A stretch of DNA of 64,000 bases from Chitinophagaceae bacterium (GCA_019638595.1 JAHBTJ010000009.1:210886-274885); one strand, 5' to 3'. Numbered from the stretch's first letter, positions 38,857-48,096 are shown. Made by a program: numbers and translations. The notes: generated by a model not told the origin, from the letters alone.

Positions 38857-39753
38857 TTAAATGCCCGCTTCTGCCAGCTCTTTTTTTGCCGCTGTAATGG
38901 TTTTCTCCTTTTTAAATTCGTACCACCACCTGGGCGCTGTTTTTTTCATCAGCGTATCTATGTTACGCATACCTATTAAATTCCAAGCGCCTTTTAATTT
39001 TCCTCCAATACTTGTTTGCAACGCCCGGAGGCTCATGGCAAATCCACTGTCCAGGTATTCCATGTGGTGCCAGTAGCCTGCCGGCATGAACAGGGTATCG
39101 CCATGCTCTAAGATAAGTTCGTAACCTTTGGCAAGCTTCAGTGCCGGAAATTTTTTGTAATCGGGTGTGCCGTTCTGCTGATAGTAATGCGAGAAATCCG
39201 CAAGGCTAAGCACTTCGTAAGGTTTGCGGTATAATTTATATTGCTCTTCGTGTGGGAAAAGAAGTATCCTTTTCCTTCCGGCGAACTGGGTATGAAAAAT
39301 GTGCGACATGTCAATATCGAAATGCATGTGCGTAATAGAAGAGGCGCCCCCTACAAATAGCATCGGGAAGCGTTTCACAAATCCTTTCATCAGGTGGTCG
39401 GGCCATTCAAAATCGTGGGTAAGCTGCGGCGCATGATCAAAAATATTGAACAGGAAGATCCGCCAGCCGGCCGGCCCTTTCCTGATCATATCAATGTACT
39501 CGCCAAAAGTGGTGTAATCATCCGCTTTATTGACCGGGGTATAGGCATCGCTTTTAACATTGTTATAAATGCCTACTTTTTTATCTCCTACTATTTCTTT
39601 AAAATAATCCCAGGTCCATTTGGCATAAGCCGGCCATTCTTTTGCCAGTCCTTTTATTACCAGCGGCTTTCCCGCATTGTAGTATTGCTGCTTAAATAAT
39701 TCCGGGTCAATGCTTTCAACGGTATCAACTGCCTGTAGCAACATGATGATCAC
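38857..39753 (-). CDS. JmjC/cupin_8-like Fe(II)/2-oxoglutarate oxygenase
   Basis: 298 residues with the cupin-like fold. Iron ligands are predicted at His144 and Asp146 (THMHFDID) and His229 (MPAGYWHH); a lysine or arginine of the FAGRKRILLFP segment would hold 2-oxoglutarate. Related bacterial proteins hydroxylate protein side chains or small molecules. Target unknown. The start could also be three codons further in (MLLQAVDTVES). It has its own transcription unit. Confidence 0.82.
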   Translation of the reverse strand: MIIMLLQAVDTVESIDPELFKQQYYNAGKPLVIKGLAKEWPAYAKWTWDYFKEIVGDKKVGIYNNVKSDAYTPVNKADDYTTFGEYIDMIRKGPAGWRIFLFNIFDHAPQLTHDFEWPDHLMKGFVKRFPMLFVGGASSITHMHFDIDMSHIFHTQFAGRKRILLFPHEEQYKLYRKPYEVLSLADFSHYYQQNGTPDYKKFPALKLAKGYELILEHGDTLFMPAGYWHHMEYLDSGFAMSLRALQTSIGGKLKGAWNLIGMRNIDTLMKKTAPRWWYEFKKEKTITAAKKELAEAGI

Positions 39754-40045
39754 AATTTAGAAACGCAAAAATAAATCATCATTTCATACCAGTTGTTAAA
39801 CACATGATAATCTGTGAATTTCTCCTGCTTCAACACACCTGCGTTCAATTGAAAACAACCTGCAGGCGGGGTCGCAGAGAATACGTGCGGGAGGTTTTTG
39901 TTTTTGCAGGTAGCATCAGGGCAAAACACCCGGTTGCTCTGTTTCTTATCAGTATGTGGGAACAGCAGCCAGGTGCTTCAGTGGTAGCAGGCGTATCAAA
40001 AAATAATAATTAGATAATTGTCTAAATATTTAATAACTTGCAATT
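39754..40045. other. Divergent intergenic region upstream of sdpR
   Basis: About 290 bases. A 69-codon plus-strand frame (39804-40013) has no protein-like features. The right end holds a palindromic operator candidate and AT-rich promoter sequence for sdpR. Confidence 0.55.
40010..40025. promoter_or_regulatory. Operator-like palindrome before sdpR
   Basis: TTAGA-TAATTG-TCTAA is a near-perfect 16-bp inverted repeat (one mismatched pair), 20 bases before the sdpR start codon. ArsR-type autorepressors bind such sites, so autoregulation is likely. Confidence 0.6.
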
Positions 40046-40309
40046 ATGAATATTCTTTTTAAGGCGTTGAATGATCCTACCCGGAGGGAGATCCTGGAAC
40101 TGCTTGAAAAAGAGGATATGGCTGCAGGCGCTATTGCAGGGCATTTCAATATATCATGGCCAAGCATATCGCATCACCTGGAGCTATTGAAGAACTCGGG
40201 GTTGATCACTGCCAGGAAGGAAGGGCAGTTTGTGTATTACAGCCTTAATACCACGGTGGTAGATGAAATAATAAAATGGCTGCTGGAACTAAAATCTCAA
40301 AAAAAATAA
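40046..40309 (+). CDS. sdpR: ArsR-type autorepressor, SdpR family
   Basis: 87 residues with a winged helix (FKALNDPTRREILELLEKEDMAAG, then HFNISWPSISHHLELLKNSGLI and the wing KEGQFVYYSLN). No metal-binding cysteines, which separates it from metal sensors and matches SdpR. In Bacillus, SdpR represses sdpRI until SdpI, occupied by the toxin, captures it at the membrane. Here too the next gene is sdpI-like, nine bases on. Confidence 0.88.
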   Translation: MNILFKALNDPTRREILELLEKEDMAAGAIAGHFNISWPSISHHLELLKNSGLITARKEGQFVYYSLNTTVVDEIIKWLLELKSQKK

Positions 40310-40318
40310 AATACGCAT

Positions 40319-40984
40319 ATGAAAAAGGGAATGACATTGTTTGTATGGTTTGTTCTTCTTTGCCCGCTTGTTTACCTGGCAATTATATGGAACAGCCTGC
40401 CTGCTACCCTGCCTATGCATTTTAACCTGCAGGGTGAGGCGGACCGCTATGGCGCCAAAAATGAATTTATGGGATTGGTACTGTTTTTAACAGTGCTTAA
40501 TATTGGTACTTATTATTTAGTGAGCAACGCGTACAGGTTTGGGCCAAATAAAAAGTATACAAATGAAAACAGGTTTGCCATTACCAAACTGGCGGTAGGA
40601 ATAAGTGTTTTCATGTGCGCGATAACATTGTACGCGATGTTCTCCATCTCCGCTTCAAAAAACGGGATAACAGCTTTTGGTGTAAAATTTGTTTTTGTGG
40701 CGATAGGGCTGCTTTATTGTTTAATAGGTAACTACATGCATAACATTAAGCCCAACAGCATGGTGGGGATACGTATACCTTCTACACTCAACAACGAGGA
40801 TAACTGGAAAAAAACACACCGGTTCGCGGCTAAAATATGGTTTGTAGGAGGGCTTTTAATGGCCCTGCTATGTTTGGTTTTATCTTATAACCATGCATTC
40901 GTTGCTTTTGCCGTATTTACGGTATTGCTTACCATTGTACCGGTATTGTTTTCATTAAGCTTAAAAAGATCACGGCCATCTTAA
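40319..40984 (+). CDS. sdpI: SdpI/DUF1648 membrane protein
   Basis: 221 residues with about six membrane segments. The N-terminal DUF1648 part reads IIWNSLPATLPMHFNLQGEADRYGAKNEF. The SdpI part has the conserved GIRIPSTLNNEDNWKKTHRFAAKIWFVGG. In Bacillus SdpI gives immunity to the SdpC toxin and signals to SdpR. No toxin gene is seen nearby, so here it may sense an outside peptide or membrane stress. Confidence 0.87.
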   Translation: MKKGMTLFVWFVLLCPLVYLAIIWNSLPATLPMHFNLQGEADRYGAKNEFMGLVLFLTVLNIGTYYLVSNAYRFGPNKKYTNENRFAITKLAVGISVFMCAITLYAMFSISASKNGITAFGVKFVFVAIGLLYCLIGNYMHNIKPNSMVGIRIPSTLNNEDNWKKTHRFAAKIWFVGGLLMALLCLVLSYNHAFVAFAVFTVLLTIVPVLFSLSLKRSRPS

Positions 40985-40997
40985 TTTAGCAGCAGCT

Positions 40998-41600
40998 ATG
41001 AATTACCTCGCGCATGCATATTTATCGTTTAACCATCCAGAAGTGCTGGTAGGTAATATGATCAGTGATTTTGTAAAGGGCAGGCAAAAGCTGGAGTATG
41101 CTGAAAATATTCAAAAGGGGATAGCCATTCACAGGGCGATAGATGCGTTTACGGACGCGCACCGGGCTACAAAAGCTGCCAAACAATTTTTTCGTCCCCG
41201 GTATGGATTATACGCCGGTGCTTTTATAGACATTGTGTATGATCATTTTCTTGCCCTGGATACACTGCAGTTTGGCGATACGGGATTGCTGGATTTTTCT
41301 GCAACAACCTACGCGTTGCTGGAACCCTACGAAGCTGTTTTTCCGCTGCGATTCCGTAATATGTTTCCCTATATGAAAAGACAGAACTGGCTGTTTAATT
41401 ACCAATACAAGCACGGTATACAAAACAGTTTCAGGGGCCTGGTGCACCGTGCCGCTTACTTAACCGAAAGCGAAAGCGCCTTTGCGATATTCGAACAACA
41501 TTATCAATCCTTTCACAATTATTATATTGAATTTTTCCCCGAAATCAAAACATTTGCGTGGGAGCAGTTGGCTGCGGCTTTTCCCGGGTACCGGGTATAG
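40998..41600 (+). CDS. acpH: Acyl carrier protein phosphodiesterase
   Basis: 200 residues beginning MNYLAHAYLSFNHPEVLVGNMISDFVKG, the AcpH N-terminus. It has the HD-like residues in AIHRAIDAFTDAHRATKAAKQFFRPRYGLYAGAFIDIVYDHFLA. It removes the 4'-phosphopantetheine arm from acyl carrier protein. Thirteen bases after sdpI, possibly co-transcribed. Lipid metabolism is also represented by the KAS III gene 1.3 kb downstream. Confidence 0.88.
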   Translation: MNYLAHAYLSFNHPEVLVGNMISDFVKGRQKLEYAENIQKGIAIHRAIDAFTDAHRATKAAKQFFRPRYGLYAGAFIDIVYDHFLALDTLQFGDTGLLDFSATTYALLEPYEAVFPLRFRNMFPYMKRQNWLFNYQYKHGIQNSFRGLVHRAAYLTESESAFAIFEQHYQSFHNYYIEFFPEIKTFAWEQLAAAFPGYRV

Positions 41601-41656
41601 CAACAGTATCTCCTTTTCCGTCAGCACGTAATCTTGTACATTTGTCAATCATAGTT

Positions 41657-42217
41657 ATGAAAAAGATATGCTTTCTGCCTGTTTTTTGTTTTGCGGCAAT
41701 TTTTGTTGTAGCCCAGGATAGCTGGACCCCGCTGGATAATTCGCCCATGGATATGATTTATTACCCGGTTGATTATCCTGTATTAAAGATCAGGAAGTCG
41801 GCGCCGGAAACACCTGTTGTAAAAGTGATCTACAGCCGTCCCTTAAAAAAGGAGCGTAAAGTTTTTGGCGAGTTGGTTGAATATGGGAATGTGTGGCGTT
41901 TAGGCGCTAACGAAGCTACCGAAATTGATTTTTTTAAAGATGTGAAGATAGCGGGTACCAGGGTAAAAAAAGGGCGTTATACATTGTATGCTATTCCGCA
42001 GGAAAACAAGTGGACGATCATTTTGAACAGGGATACCGATGTGTGGGGATCGTTTGCTTATGATATTAAGAAGGACGTATTGAGAACCGATGTAAAAACA
42101 GAAAAAACAAAAGAACCCGTTGAGGCTTTTACCATGATGTTTGAGAAAGCGGGTGAAGGAGTAAACCTGTTAATGGCCTGGGAAAATATAAAAGCCAGCC
42201 TGCCTATTACATTGTAA
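41657..42217 (+). CDS. DUF2911 domain protein, secreted
   Basis: Start at MKKICFLPVFCFAAIFVVAQ (41657), a cleavable signal peptide; 186 residues. The DUF2911 core reads VIYSRPLKKERKVFGELV, WRLGANEATEIDF and VKKGRYTLYAIPQENKWTIILNRD. The function of the family is unknown. Followed ten bases later by a lipoprotein paralogue. Confidence 0.88.
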   Translation: MKKICFLPVFCFAAIFVVAQDSWTPLDNSPMDMIYYPVDYPVLKIRKSAPETPVVKVIYSRPLKKERKVFGELVEYGNVWRLGANEATEIDFFKDVKIAGTRVKKGRYTLYAIPQENKWTIILNRDTDVWGSFAYDIKKDVLRTDVKTEKTKEPVEAFTMMFEKAGEGVNLLMAWENIKASLPITL

Positions 42218-42227
42218 AAAAAATAAA

Positions 42228-42887
42228 ATGGTTTACCCTTTGGGCAAAAGAGTATGGATAGCGCTTTGTATTGTTACACTTGCAGTAACAGCCTGTAATA
42301 ATAACGATCAGCCGGCTGTTGAAACATCTTCCGCGAAAAATAATGCAGACACGCTGCTTCCCCTGCCGGTGGCGGATAGAAACAATCATATAGCCCTGCT
42401 GGATAAATCACCTATGGATGTGGTTTATTTTCCCGAGGAGTATCCCAAATTAAAAATGATGGGCACGCTGAATGCACCTCCCCTTTTCCGTGTGTTTTAC
42501 AGCCGTCCCCAGCGGAACGGGCGTAGCATATTCGGTTCTGTTATACGATATGGCGAGCCGTGGCGCCTGGGCGCTAATGAAGCTACGGAAATAGAGTTCT
42601 TCAGCGATGTGCGCATCCAGGATGTAAAAGTTCCTAAAGGACGGTATATAATGTATTGCATTCCCCAGCCCGAAGAATGGACGATCGTATTCAATAGCGA
42701 CCTTTATAGCTGGGGATTGAAATTCAATAAGGAAAAAGATATTTTTAAATTTACCTTGCCCGTTATCCACGAAAACGCTTCTATAGAAGCATTTACTATT
42801 GAATCGCAGACTGCCAAAGACGGAGCCAATCTTTGGATAGGATGGGATCATTCTAAAGTAGCGCTTCCGGTTAGTATTAACAGATAA
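42228..42887 (+). CDS. DUF2911 domain lipoprotein
   Basis: 219 residues with lipobox VTAC (Cys23), a 35-residue linker and the same DUF2911 core as its neighbour (VFYSRPQRNGRSIFGSVI, WRLGANEATEIEF, VPKGRYIMYCIPQPEEWTI). Tandem duplication followed by a change of anchoring is the simplest origin. Function unknown. Confidence 0.88.
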   Translation: MVYPLGKRVWIALCIVTLAVTACNNNDQPAVETSSAKNNADTLLPLPVADRNNHIALLDKSPMDVVYFPEEYPKLKMMGTLNAPPLFRVFYSRPQRNGRSIFGSVIRYGEPWRLGANEATEIEFFSDVRIQDVKVPKGRYIMYCIPQPEEWTIVFNSDLYSWGLKFNKEKDIFKFTLPVIHENASIEAFTIESQTAKDGANLWIGWDHSKVALPVSINR

Positions 42888-42906
42888 CCTTAAAAAACTG
42901 CTTGCT

Positions 42907-43956
42907 ATGTTTCGTACAATTATTGCCGGTATTGGAAAGTATGTTCCCGAAAATATAGTTACCAATTCCGACCTTCAAAAATATATGGATACAAGTGATG
43001 AGTGGATACAGGAGCGGACCGGTATAAAAGAAAGAAGGTATGCCGACCGTACCAGCGAAACTACCACTACTATGGGAGTTGAAGCCGCCCGCATTGCTAT
43101 TGAACGGGCCGGTACTACCCCGCAGGATATAGACTTCATTATATTTGCCACATTAAGTCCTGATTATTATTTTCCGGGTTGCGGGGTATTAACTCAACGA
43201 GCCTTAAAAATGAAGGAAATAGGCGCGCTGGATGTAAGAAATCAGTGCAGTGGCTTTGTATACGCGTTGAGCGTAGGCGACCAGTATATACGGTCGGGTA
43301 TGTACAAAAACATACTGGTAATAGGCAGCGATAAACATTCTTTTGGGCTTGATTTTAGCACGCGTGGCAGAAATGTATCTGTAATATTCGGCGATGGCGC
43401 CGGTGCGGTGGTTTTACAACCGGCTGAAGATGATACCCGCGGCATATTAAGCACGCATTTGCATTGCGATGGCGAAAGCGCGGAGTTGCTTGCCATGTAT
43501 AATCCGGGCACACATGCCAATCACTGGCTCGATCAGCAACTGGCGGATTTTGACAACGCGGAGATAGGAGAAATGTTCATGAGCCATGCCATGATAGACA
43601 AAGCGCAGAATTTTCCTTTTATGGACGGGCCTTCGGTTTTTAAAAAAGCCGTGGTAAAAATCCCGGAAACAGTGATGGAAGCGCTTGATACAAACAGCCT
43701 GAGACCTTCTGATATAGACATGCTCATTCCGCACCAGGCGAATCTCCGTATCAGCCAGTTTGTGCAGCAAAAACTGGGTTTGGGTGATGATCAGGTGTAT
43801 AACAATATTCAACGTTACGGCAATACTACATCGGCATCCATTCCTATTGCCCTGTGCGAAGCGTGGGAACAAGGGAAGGTAAAAGAGCGCGACCTGGTTT
43901 GCCTTGCATCATTTGGTAGTGGATTTACCTGGGGAAGCGCTTTGCTTAGATGGTGA
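42907..43956 (+). CDS. 3-oxoacyl-ACP synthase III family protein (first copy)
   Basis: 349 residues with the thiolase-fold triad Cys114 (RNQCSGFVYA), His276 (IPHQANLRI) and Asn306 (YGNTTSAS). It has a ~20-residue insertion near 195-240 (HANHWLDQQLADFDN) compared with standard FabH, shared with FabH-like enzymes that use unusual primers. It may start fatty acids or join special acyl chains. The second KAS III, at 50.1 kb, is closer to classical FabH. Confidence 0.88.
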   Translation: MFRTIIAGIGKYVPENIVTNSDLQKYMDTSDEWIQERTGIKERRYADRTSETTTTMGVEAARIAIERAGTTPQDIDFIIFATLSPDYYFPGCGVLTQRALKMKEIGALDVRNQCSGFVYALSVGDQYIRSGMYKNILVIGSDKHSFGLDFSTRGRNVSVIFGDGAGAVVLQPAEDDTRGILSTHLHCDGESAELLAMYNPGTHANHWLDQQLADFDNAEIGEMFMSHAMIDKAQNFPFMDGPSVFKKAVVKIPETVMEALDTNSLRPSDIDMLIPHQANLRISQFVQQKLGLGDDQVYNNIQRYGNTTSASIPIALCEAWEQGKVKERDLVCLASFGSGFTWGSALLRW

Positions 43957-44700
43957 TTTTGGTGGCGGGCCAGGCAATAGTTTTTGAATGTCAGGATCTC
44001 CTTCCAGGTTGTTCATTTGCATCAATACCCACGGATACCTGACGCTTACAAGTTTCGACATAGGCTTTACCGTATAGCGCACGGGGTTAGGTAAGCACGC
44101 GGCTATCATTGCCGCTTCTGTACGGCTGAGCTTTAAGGCCGGCTTTTTAAAATATGCCTGCGAGGCGGCTTCTATTCCAAATATTCCCTTACCCATTTCC
44201 GATACATTCAGGTATATTTCCAGTATACGCTCTTTGCCCCATATCCATTCTATCATAAAAGTAAAATACACTTCCAATCCCTTGCGTAGCCAGTCGCGGC
44301 TTTGCCATAAAAACACATTTTTGGCTACCTGCTGGCTAATGGTAGAAGCCCCTGCGATCCGGTTTTTCTTCTTTTGGTTTTTAGCGATGGCTTTTTGTAT
44401 GCTTTTCCAGTCAAAGCCGTTATGATCCGGAAAAAGCTGATCTTCCGAGGCTATAACGGCAAGTCCTGCATGAGATGATATTTGCGCAGCGGGAACATAA
44501 TCTCTTTTAAGTCCTTTACCGGTTATCCAGCTTCCGAGCTGTGTAAGCGTAACGGGAGGGTCTACCCATTTTAGTAAAATGATATAAACAAACTGCGCAA
44601 TAAAAAGAAAGAGAAATAATCTTTTTAAAAACCGCCACCACCTTGATAAAAAATGCTTCACAACACAAAAATTATAAGGCTGCAAAATAAACAATTGCAT
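43909..44700 (-). CDS. mtgA: Monofunctional biosynthetic peptidoglycan transglycosylase
   Basis: Family GT51 enzyme polymerising lipid II. One N-terminal membrane helix (FLKRLFLFLFIAQFVYIILL), catalytic Glu in IASEDQLFPDHNGFDW, then GASTISQQVAKNVFLW, KERILEIYLNVSEMGKGIFGIEAASQAYF and ALKLSRTEAAMIAACLPNP. No transpeptidase domain. The C-terminus is a Pro/Ser/Lys tail that overlaps the convergent KAS III gene by 48 bases. Start uncertain: ATG at 44715 or 44700, or GTG at 44661 (VKHFLSRWW), which best fits the family. Confidence 0.92.
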   Translation of the reverse strand: MQLFILQPYNFCVVKHFLSRWWRFLKRLFLFLFIAQFVYIILLKWVDPPVTLTQLGSWITGKGLKRDYVPAAQISSHAGLAVIASEDQLFPDHNGFDWKSIQKAIAKNQKKKNRIAGASTISQQVAKNVFLWQSRDWLRKGLEVYFTFMIEWIWGKERILEIYLNVSEMGKGIFGIEAASQAYFKKPALKLSRTEAAMIAACLPNPVRYTVKPMSKLVSVRYPWVLMQMNNLEGDPDIQKLLPGPPPKSPSKQSASPGKSTTK

Positions 44701-44721
44701 CTGCAGCAAAAGCATTTTCTG

Positions 44722-45267
44722 TTATGAAGTCATTTTTATATACTCGATCGTATATTTTTTTCCTATGGGATAATAGTATTTACGCAGCTTCTTCATGCCG
44801 AACCCCAGTAAGGCCACGCCACCTGAAATGGCTATAACGGATGGCTTTATTTCCTTTTTTTGAATCAAGCCATTGAACGTATGAAGAAAGGCGTATCCCC
44901 CGCCGCCGATCATGAGCAGGGTGCCGTTCCGTACAAATTCAAAACCTTTGTCCGGTTTGGGTATTGCCGCTATTTCTTTGTAGTGAAAACGAAGATCATA
45001 TTTAGCGATAGTATCCGGTGTTGTGGTGCCCCAGAAAGTAGGCGACATCCGCACATCATACAATACCATAAATACAGTGTCATTGTAAATCCTTTCTATA
45101 ACACCGCTTACCGTGGAACCGTTGCTGTGTACAAATTCAAACGGCGCTCCCTTAAAATAGCTTTTAACGGTATAACCTTTCTTTTTGAGAGAAATAAAAT
45201 CGCTTTGCTGGGTGTAACCACGGCATGAAAAAGCGATATATAAAAACAGCAGCAGGGTTTTGTGCAT
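44722..45267 (-). CDS. Hypothetical exported membrane protein (181 aa)
   Basis: N-terminal signal (MHKTLLLFLYIAFSCRGYTQQ). The middle is beta-rich (VHSNGSTVSGVIERIYNDTVFMV), resembling a small Sm/SH3-like barrel. Two hydrophobic segments follow near the C-terminus (LLMIGGGGYAFLHTF and VIAISGGVALLGFGM), ending in a basic tail. No family recognised. Upstream of mtgA on the same strand, six bases from one possible mtgA start, so likely co-transcribed. Confidence 0.7.
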   Translation of the reverse strand: MHKTLLLFLYIAFSCRGYTQQSDFISLKKKGYTVKSYFKGAPFEFVHSNGSTVSGVIERIYNDTVFMVLYDVRMSPTFWGTTTPDTIAKYDLRFHYKEIAAIPKPDKGFEFVRNGTLLMIGGGGYAFLHTFNGLIQKKEIKPSVIAISGGVALLGFGMKKLRKYYYPIGKKYTIEYIKMTS

Positions 45268-45353
45268 CAGAATAAGCTTAATCCATCACAAATAACAGCT
45301 AATGTTATTTAACAGTATGAATTGTTTTGTTGCAGCAATGTTAAAAAGAGGTG

Positions 45354-45456
45354 CAGGGTGTAGGGTGAGATATTTGAAATTGGAATGCAGTATCTAACAT
45401 CTGCCATCTCCGGTTGGGAATATCTTCAAATTTCGAATCAGTAATCTTACACCCTG
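45354..45456. repeat. Long imperfect inverted repeat between two minus-strand genes
   Basis: Outer arms CAGGGTGTA (45354-45362) and TACACCCTG (45448-45456); inner AT-rich arms (TTTGAAATT and AATTTCGAA) also pair roughly. It lies between the ggpPS stop and the start of the next gene, so it could form a large hairpin in the mRNA end. Confidence 0.6.
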
Positions 45457-45464
45457 ACCAACTC

Positions 45465-47705
45465 CTATCCTTTTCCTACGGTTTCCAGCTCCTGCAAAAA
45501 AGTCTTGCCCCATTCATCAATATCGTAATACTGTACTACCTCAAACAACCGCTGCATGCGCAATCTTTTTTCATTGTCATCCAGCGACAGGGCGTTCAGC
45601 AGTCCGTTCACCATGTCCTTCATGTCATAAGGATTGGTTCTTATTGCATATTGCAGCTCTACCGAAGCGCCGGCAAATTCAGAAATGATCAGCACACCGT
45701 TCGCATTCTCTGTTAATCCCTGAACGGCTATATATTCTTTAGCAACAAGGTTTAAACCATCGCGCAGCGGCGTTATCCACGCCACGTTGGCAAGGGCATA
45801 ATAGGTAAGTACTTCTTCAAATGGTACCGACCGGAAAAAGAAACGAATAGGAACCCAGTCGAGCCTCGCGTATTTGCCGTTAATCCTGCCAATAGACTGT
45901 TCCAGGTCGGTTAATATTTTATCGTACACTTTCATTCCCGAAGCCGGCGGTGTGCAAATGTTGATGAGCTCTACCTTTCCGTGGTAGTCAGGGTTTTGCT
46001 CCAGGAACGATTCGTAAGCCAAAATTTTTTCCAGCGGTCCTTTTACATAATCCAGGCGTTCAACCGATAAAATTATTTTTTTGCCTTTCGTTTGCTGTTT
46101 TAATTCGTTTACCCGTTGCCGTGTGGAAGCATCGGCAAAAATATTCCGGATGTTCTGCATATTAATGCCTACGGGATGGGCGCCAAGCTTAATTCTCCGG
46201 TCGCCTGCTTCAATTTCCCTGGTCCATTTATCAACGCCTAATGCGCAACTGTAAGTAAGGAATCTTTCAGCGCTGGGCTGTTCCGAAATTACCGTAACAG
46301 GAATATGACTTTTCACTACATCCACAAAATTTTCCACGTAGCGTGGTATATGAAAGCCTATGTAATCGCACTGCAGCAGGCTCCCGACTATTTCGCGCCG
46401 CCAGGGAATAATATTAAAGATGTCGGCAGGTGGAAAAGAAGTGTGATGAAAAAAGCCGATCGTTACATCGGGGCGTAATTGCCGCAGCATGCCCGGTACC
46501 AGCCATAAGTTATATTCATGTATCCAGATGGTGGCATTCCTGTCTGCATCAGCAGCAGCTTTTTCGGCGAACATCCTGTTCACTTTTACGTATTGCTCCC
46601 AATGTTCGTGATCGAATTTTACTTTATCGGCAAATGAAAATATTACCGGCCAAAAAGCTTCTTTCGAAAACAGCTTGTAAAATACTTCTATTTCTTTTTT
46701 TGTGAGCGCAATGCTTGATGCCAGCAGGTTGGGATATTTCCCTTCATCTATATACCTGTCTTCCGGCTGGCTTATATTTTTATTTCTCACTTCCTCCCAG
46801 GCTATCCAGGAGCCGCTTCGCCCGTTACTGAAAAAGCCAAGCAATGAAGGAATAATACCGTTGGGGCTTTTCGGAGAAACCTTTTGATTCTTTCCATCTA
46901 CCTCTTTCATTTCATACGGAAAGCGGTGATACATTACAAGCAACTGCGTATCTCCTGCAGGAGTATCCTGTGACTTTTCATCTGCACCGGCTACAAACTT
47001 TTTAAACTCCGGGAAATGTTTCATGCTTTCCAGTATACCGCCCGCACCCTGTGCCGAAGCCTGCAATACATGTGGCATACCTGTGGTATAGTCGAGCAAT
47101 GCGGATTCTGCAGCACCTACCACTACGCCTTTATAGTGTGTATCGTACAACGATTTGTCATTTAAAGTATCCCCGGCCACCAATATCCTTTCTTCAGGAA
47201 ATTGCATGAGCGCTGCCAGCTTTTTCAATGTAGAACCTTTATTGGTGTTTGGGGGAAGGATGTCTAAAAATTTTCCGGCAGATAATAAAACATCCAGCTC
47301 CATATCCGCGGCTATTTTTTTCACCATTTCTATATCGGTACTATCGTCATAAAAAAACGAACAACGCCTTTGCTGCGATACCAGTTGAGGACGCAATCCT
47401 TTTATCCTGCGTAACTTTTTTTTGATGGTTACAGCCCCCGGCCATTTCTTTTCAATTTCAGATTGTATGGGCTGAACCGGCTCCAGCGTTTTGCCATTCA
47501 GTACAGTGGCGCCTACATCGCAAATAATATAATCAGGATCAGGAATCACCGGGTTGTCGAGAAGGGGCATTACGCTTTCTATTCCCCGCCCGGTTACAAA
47601 AAGCAGCCGAACATCTTTTTGTTCTCTTATCAAACGATACAATTTCAGTCTGTCTGCCTGTCTTCCTCCTAAAAATGTTCCGTCCAGGTCTGTAGCTAAT
47701 AGCAT
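45465..47705 (-). CDS. Bifunctional glucosylglycerol-phosphate phosphatase/synthase (GgpPS)
   Basis: About 746 residues from MLLATDLDGTFLGG (ATG 47705; an ATG at 47753 would add 16 residues). Residues 1-240 are a HAD phosphatase (DLDGT nucleophile motif, VAGDTLND motif IV). Residues ~255-740 are a family-20 glycosyltransferase of the glucosylglycerol-phosphate synthase type (WIHEYNLWLVPGMLR, GFFHHTSFPP, VERLDYVKGP, TPLRDGLNLVAKEYIA). The fusion makes the osmolyte glucosylglycerol from ADP-glucose and glycerol-3-phosphate, as in Pseudomonas/Azotobacter GgpPS. Trehalose-phosphate synthase/phosphatase is the main alternative, but those fusions have the phosphatase at the C-terminus. Confidence 0.82.
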   Translation of the reverse strand: MLLATDLDGTFLGGRQADRLKLYRLIREQKDVRLLFVTGRGIESVMPLLDNPVIPDPDYIICDVGATVLNGKTLEPVQPIQSEIEKKWPGAVTIKKKLRRIKGLRPQLVSQQRRCSFFYDDSTDIEMVKKIAADMELDVLLSAGKFLDILPPNTNKGSTLKKLAALMQFPEERILVAGDTLNDKSLYDTHYKGVVVGAAESALLDYTTGMPHVLQASAQGAGGILESMKHFPEFKKFVAGADEKSQDTPAGDTQLLVMYHRFPYEMKEVDGKNQKVSPKSPNGIIPSLLGFFSNGRSGSWIAWEEVRNKNISQPEDRYIDEGKYPNLLASSIALTKKEIEVFYKLFSKEAFWPVIFSFADKVKFDHEHWEQYVKVNRMFAEKAAADADRNATIWIHEYNLWLVPGMLRQLRPDVTIGFFHHTSFPPADIFNIIPWRREIVGSLLQCDYIGFHIPRYVENFVDVVKSHIPVTVISEQPSAERFLTYSCALGVDKWTREIEAGDRRIKLGAHPVGINMQNIRNIFADASTRQRVNELKQQTKGKKIILSVERLDYVKGPLEKILAYESFLEQNPDYHGKVELINICTPPASGMKVYDKILTDLEQSIGRINGKYARLDWVPIRFFFRSVPFEEVLTYYALANVAWITPLRDGLNLVAKEYIAVQGLTENANGVLIISEFAGASVELQYAIRTNPYDMKDMVNGLLNALSLDDNEKRLRMQRLFEVVQYYDIDEWGKTFLQELETVGKG

Positions 47706-48096
47706 AGGAAAATTTTTAATGCTCTTGTTGTAAGAGCGGTTATAGAATAGCATAAAAAAAAATAGCGGCTGCCGCGAAAGTGCAGACGACCAGTTATTTG
47801 CTATGCTTTAATTTTTTTGCCCGGTTAAAGAGGGCAGTTCAATAATGAATGCTGTTTCAGGATGCAACGCAAAGCGTGTGCTTAATGGTGTAGTAATACT
47901 GCCTGAACGGGGCAAAGGTACCCAATTTTACCGGCAGGAACAAGCGAACATCAATTAAGGTAATGCCTGGTTAAGCAAATGGAAAAATATTTAATATGTT
48001 ATGATTATATTTAAGAGGATTTTAACAGGGCTTAAAGGGGGGCAGCTTCAAGAATGCAGGTATGCGTTATCCTGTTATATTTGCGCAAAGCGGATA
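47706..48096. other. Divergent promoter region between ggpPS and obg
   Basis: About 390 bases serving both genes. A plus-strand frame upstream of obg (from 48001) is open but unlike Obg. I see no RNA gene or clear operator. Confidence 0.5.

Noticed and set aside
39804-40013. 69-codon plus-strand ORF upstream of sdpR
   Set aside because: Composition is not protein-like and it occupies the promoter/operator region of sdpR.
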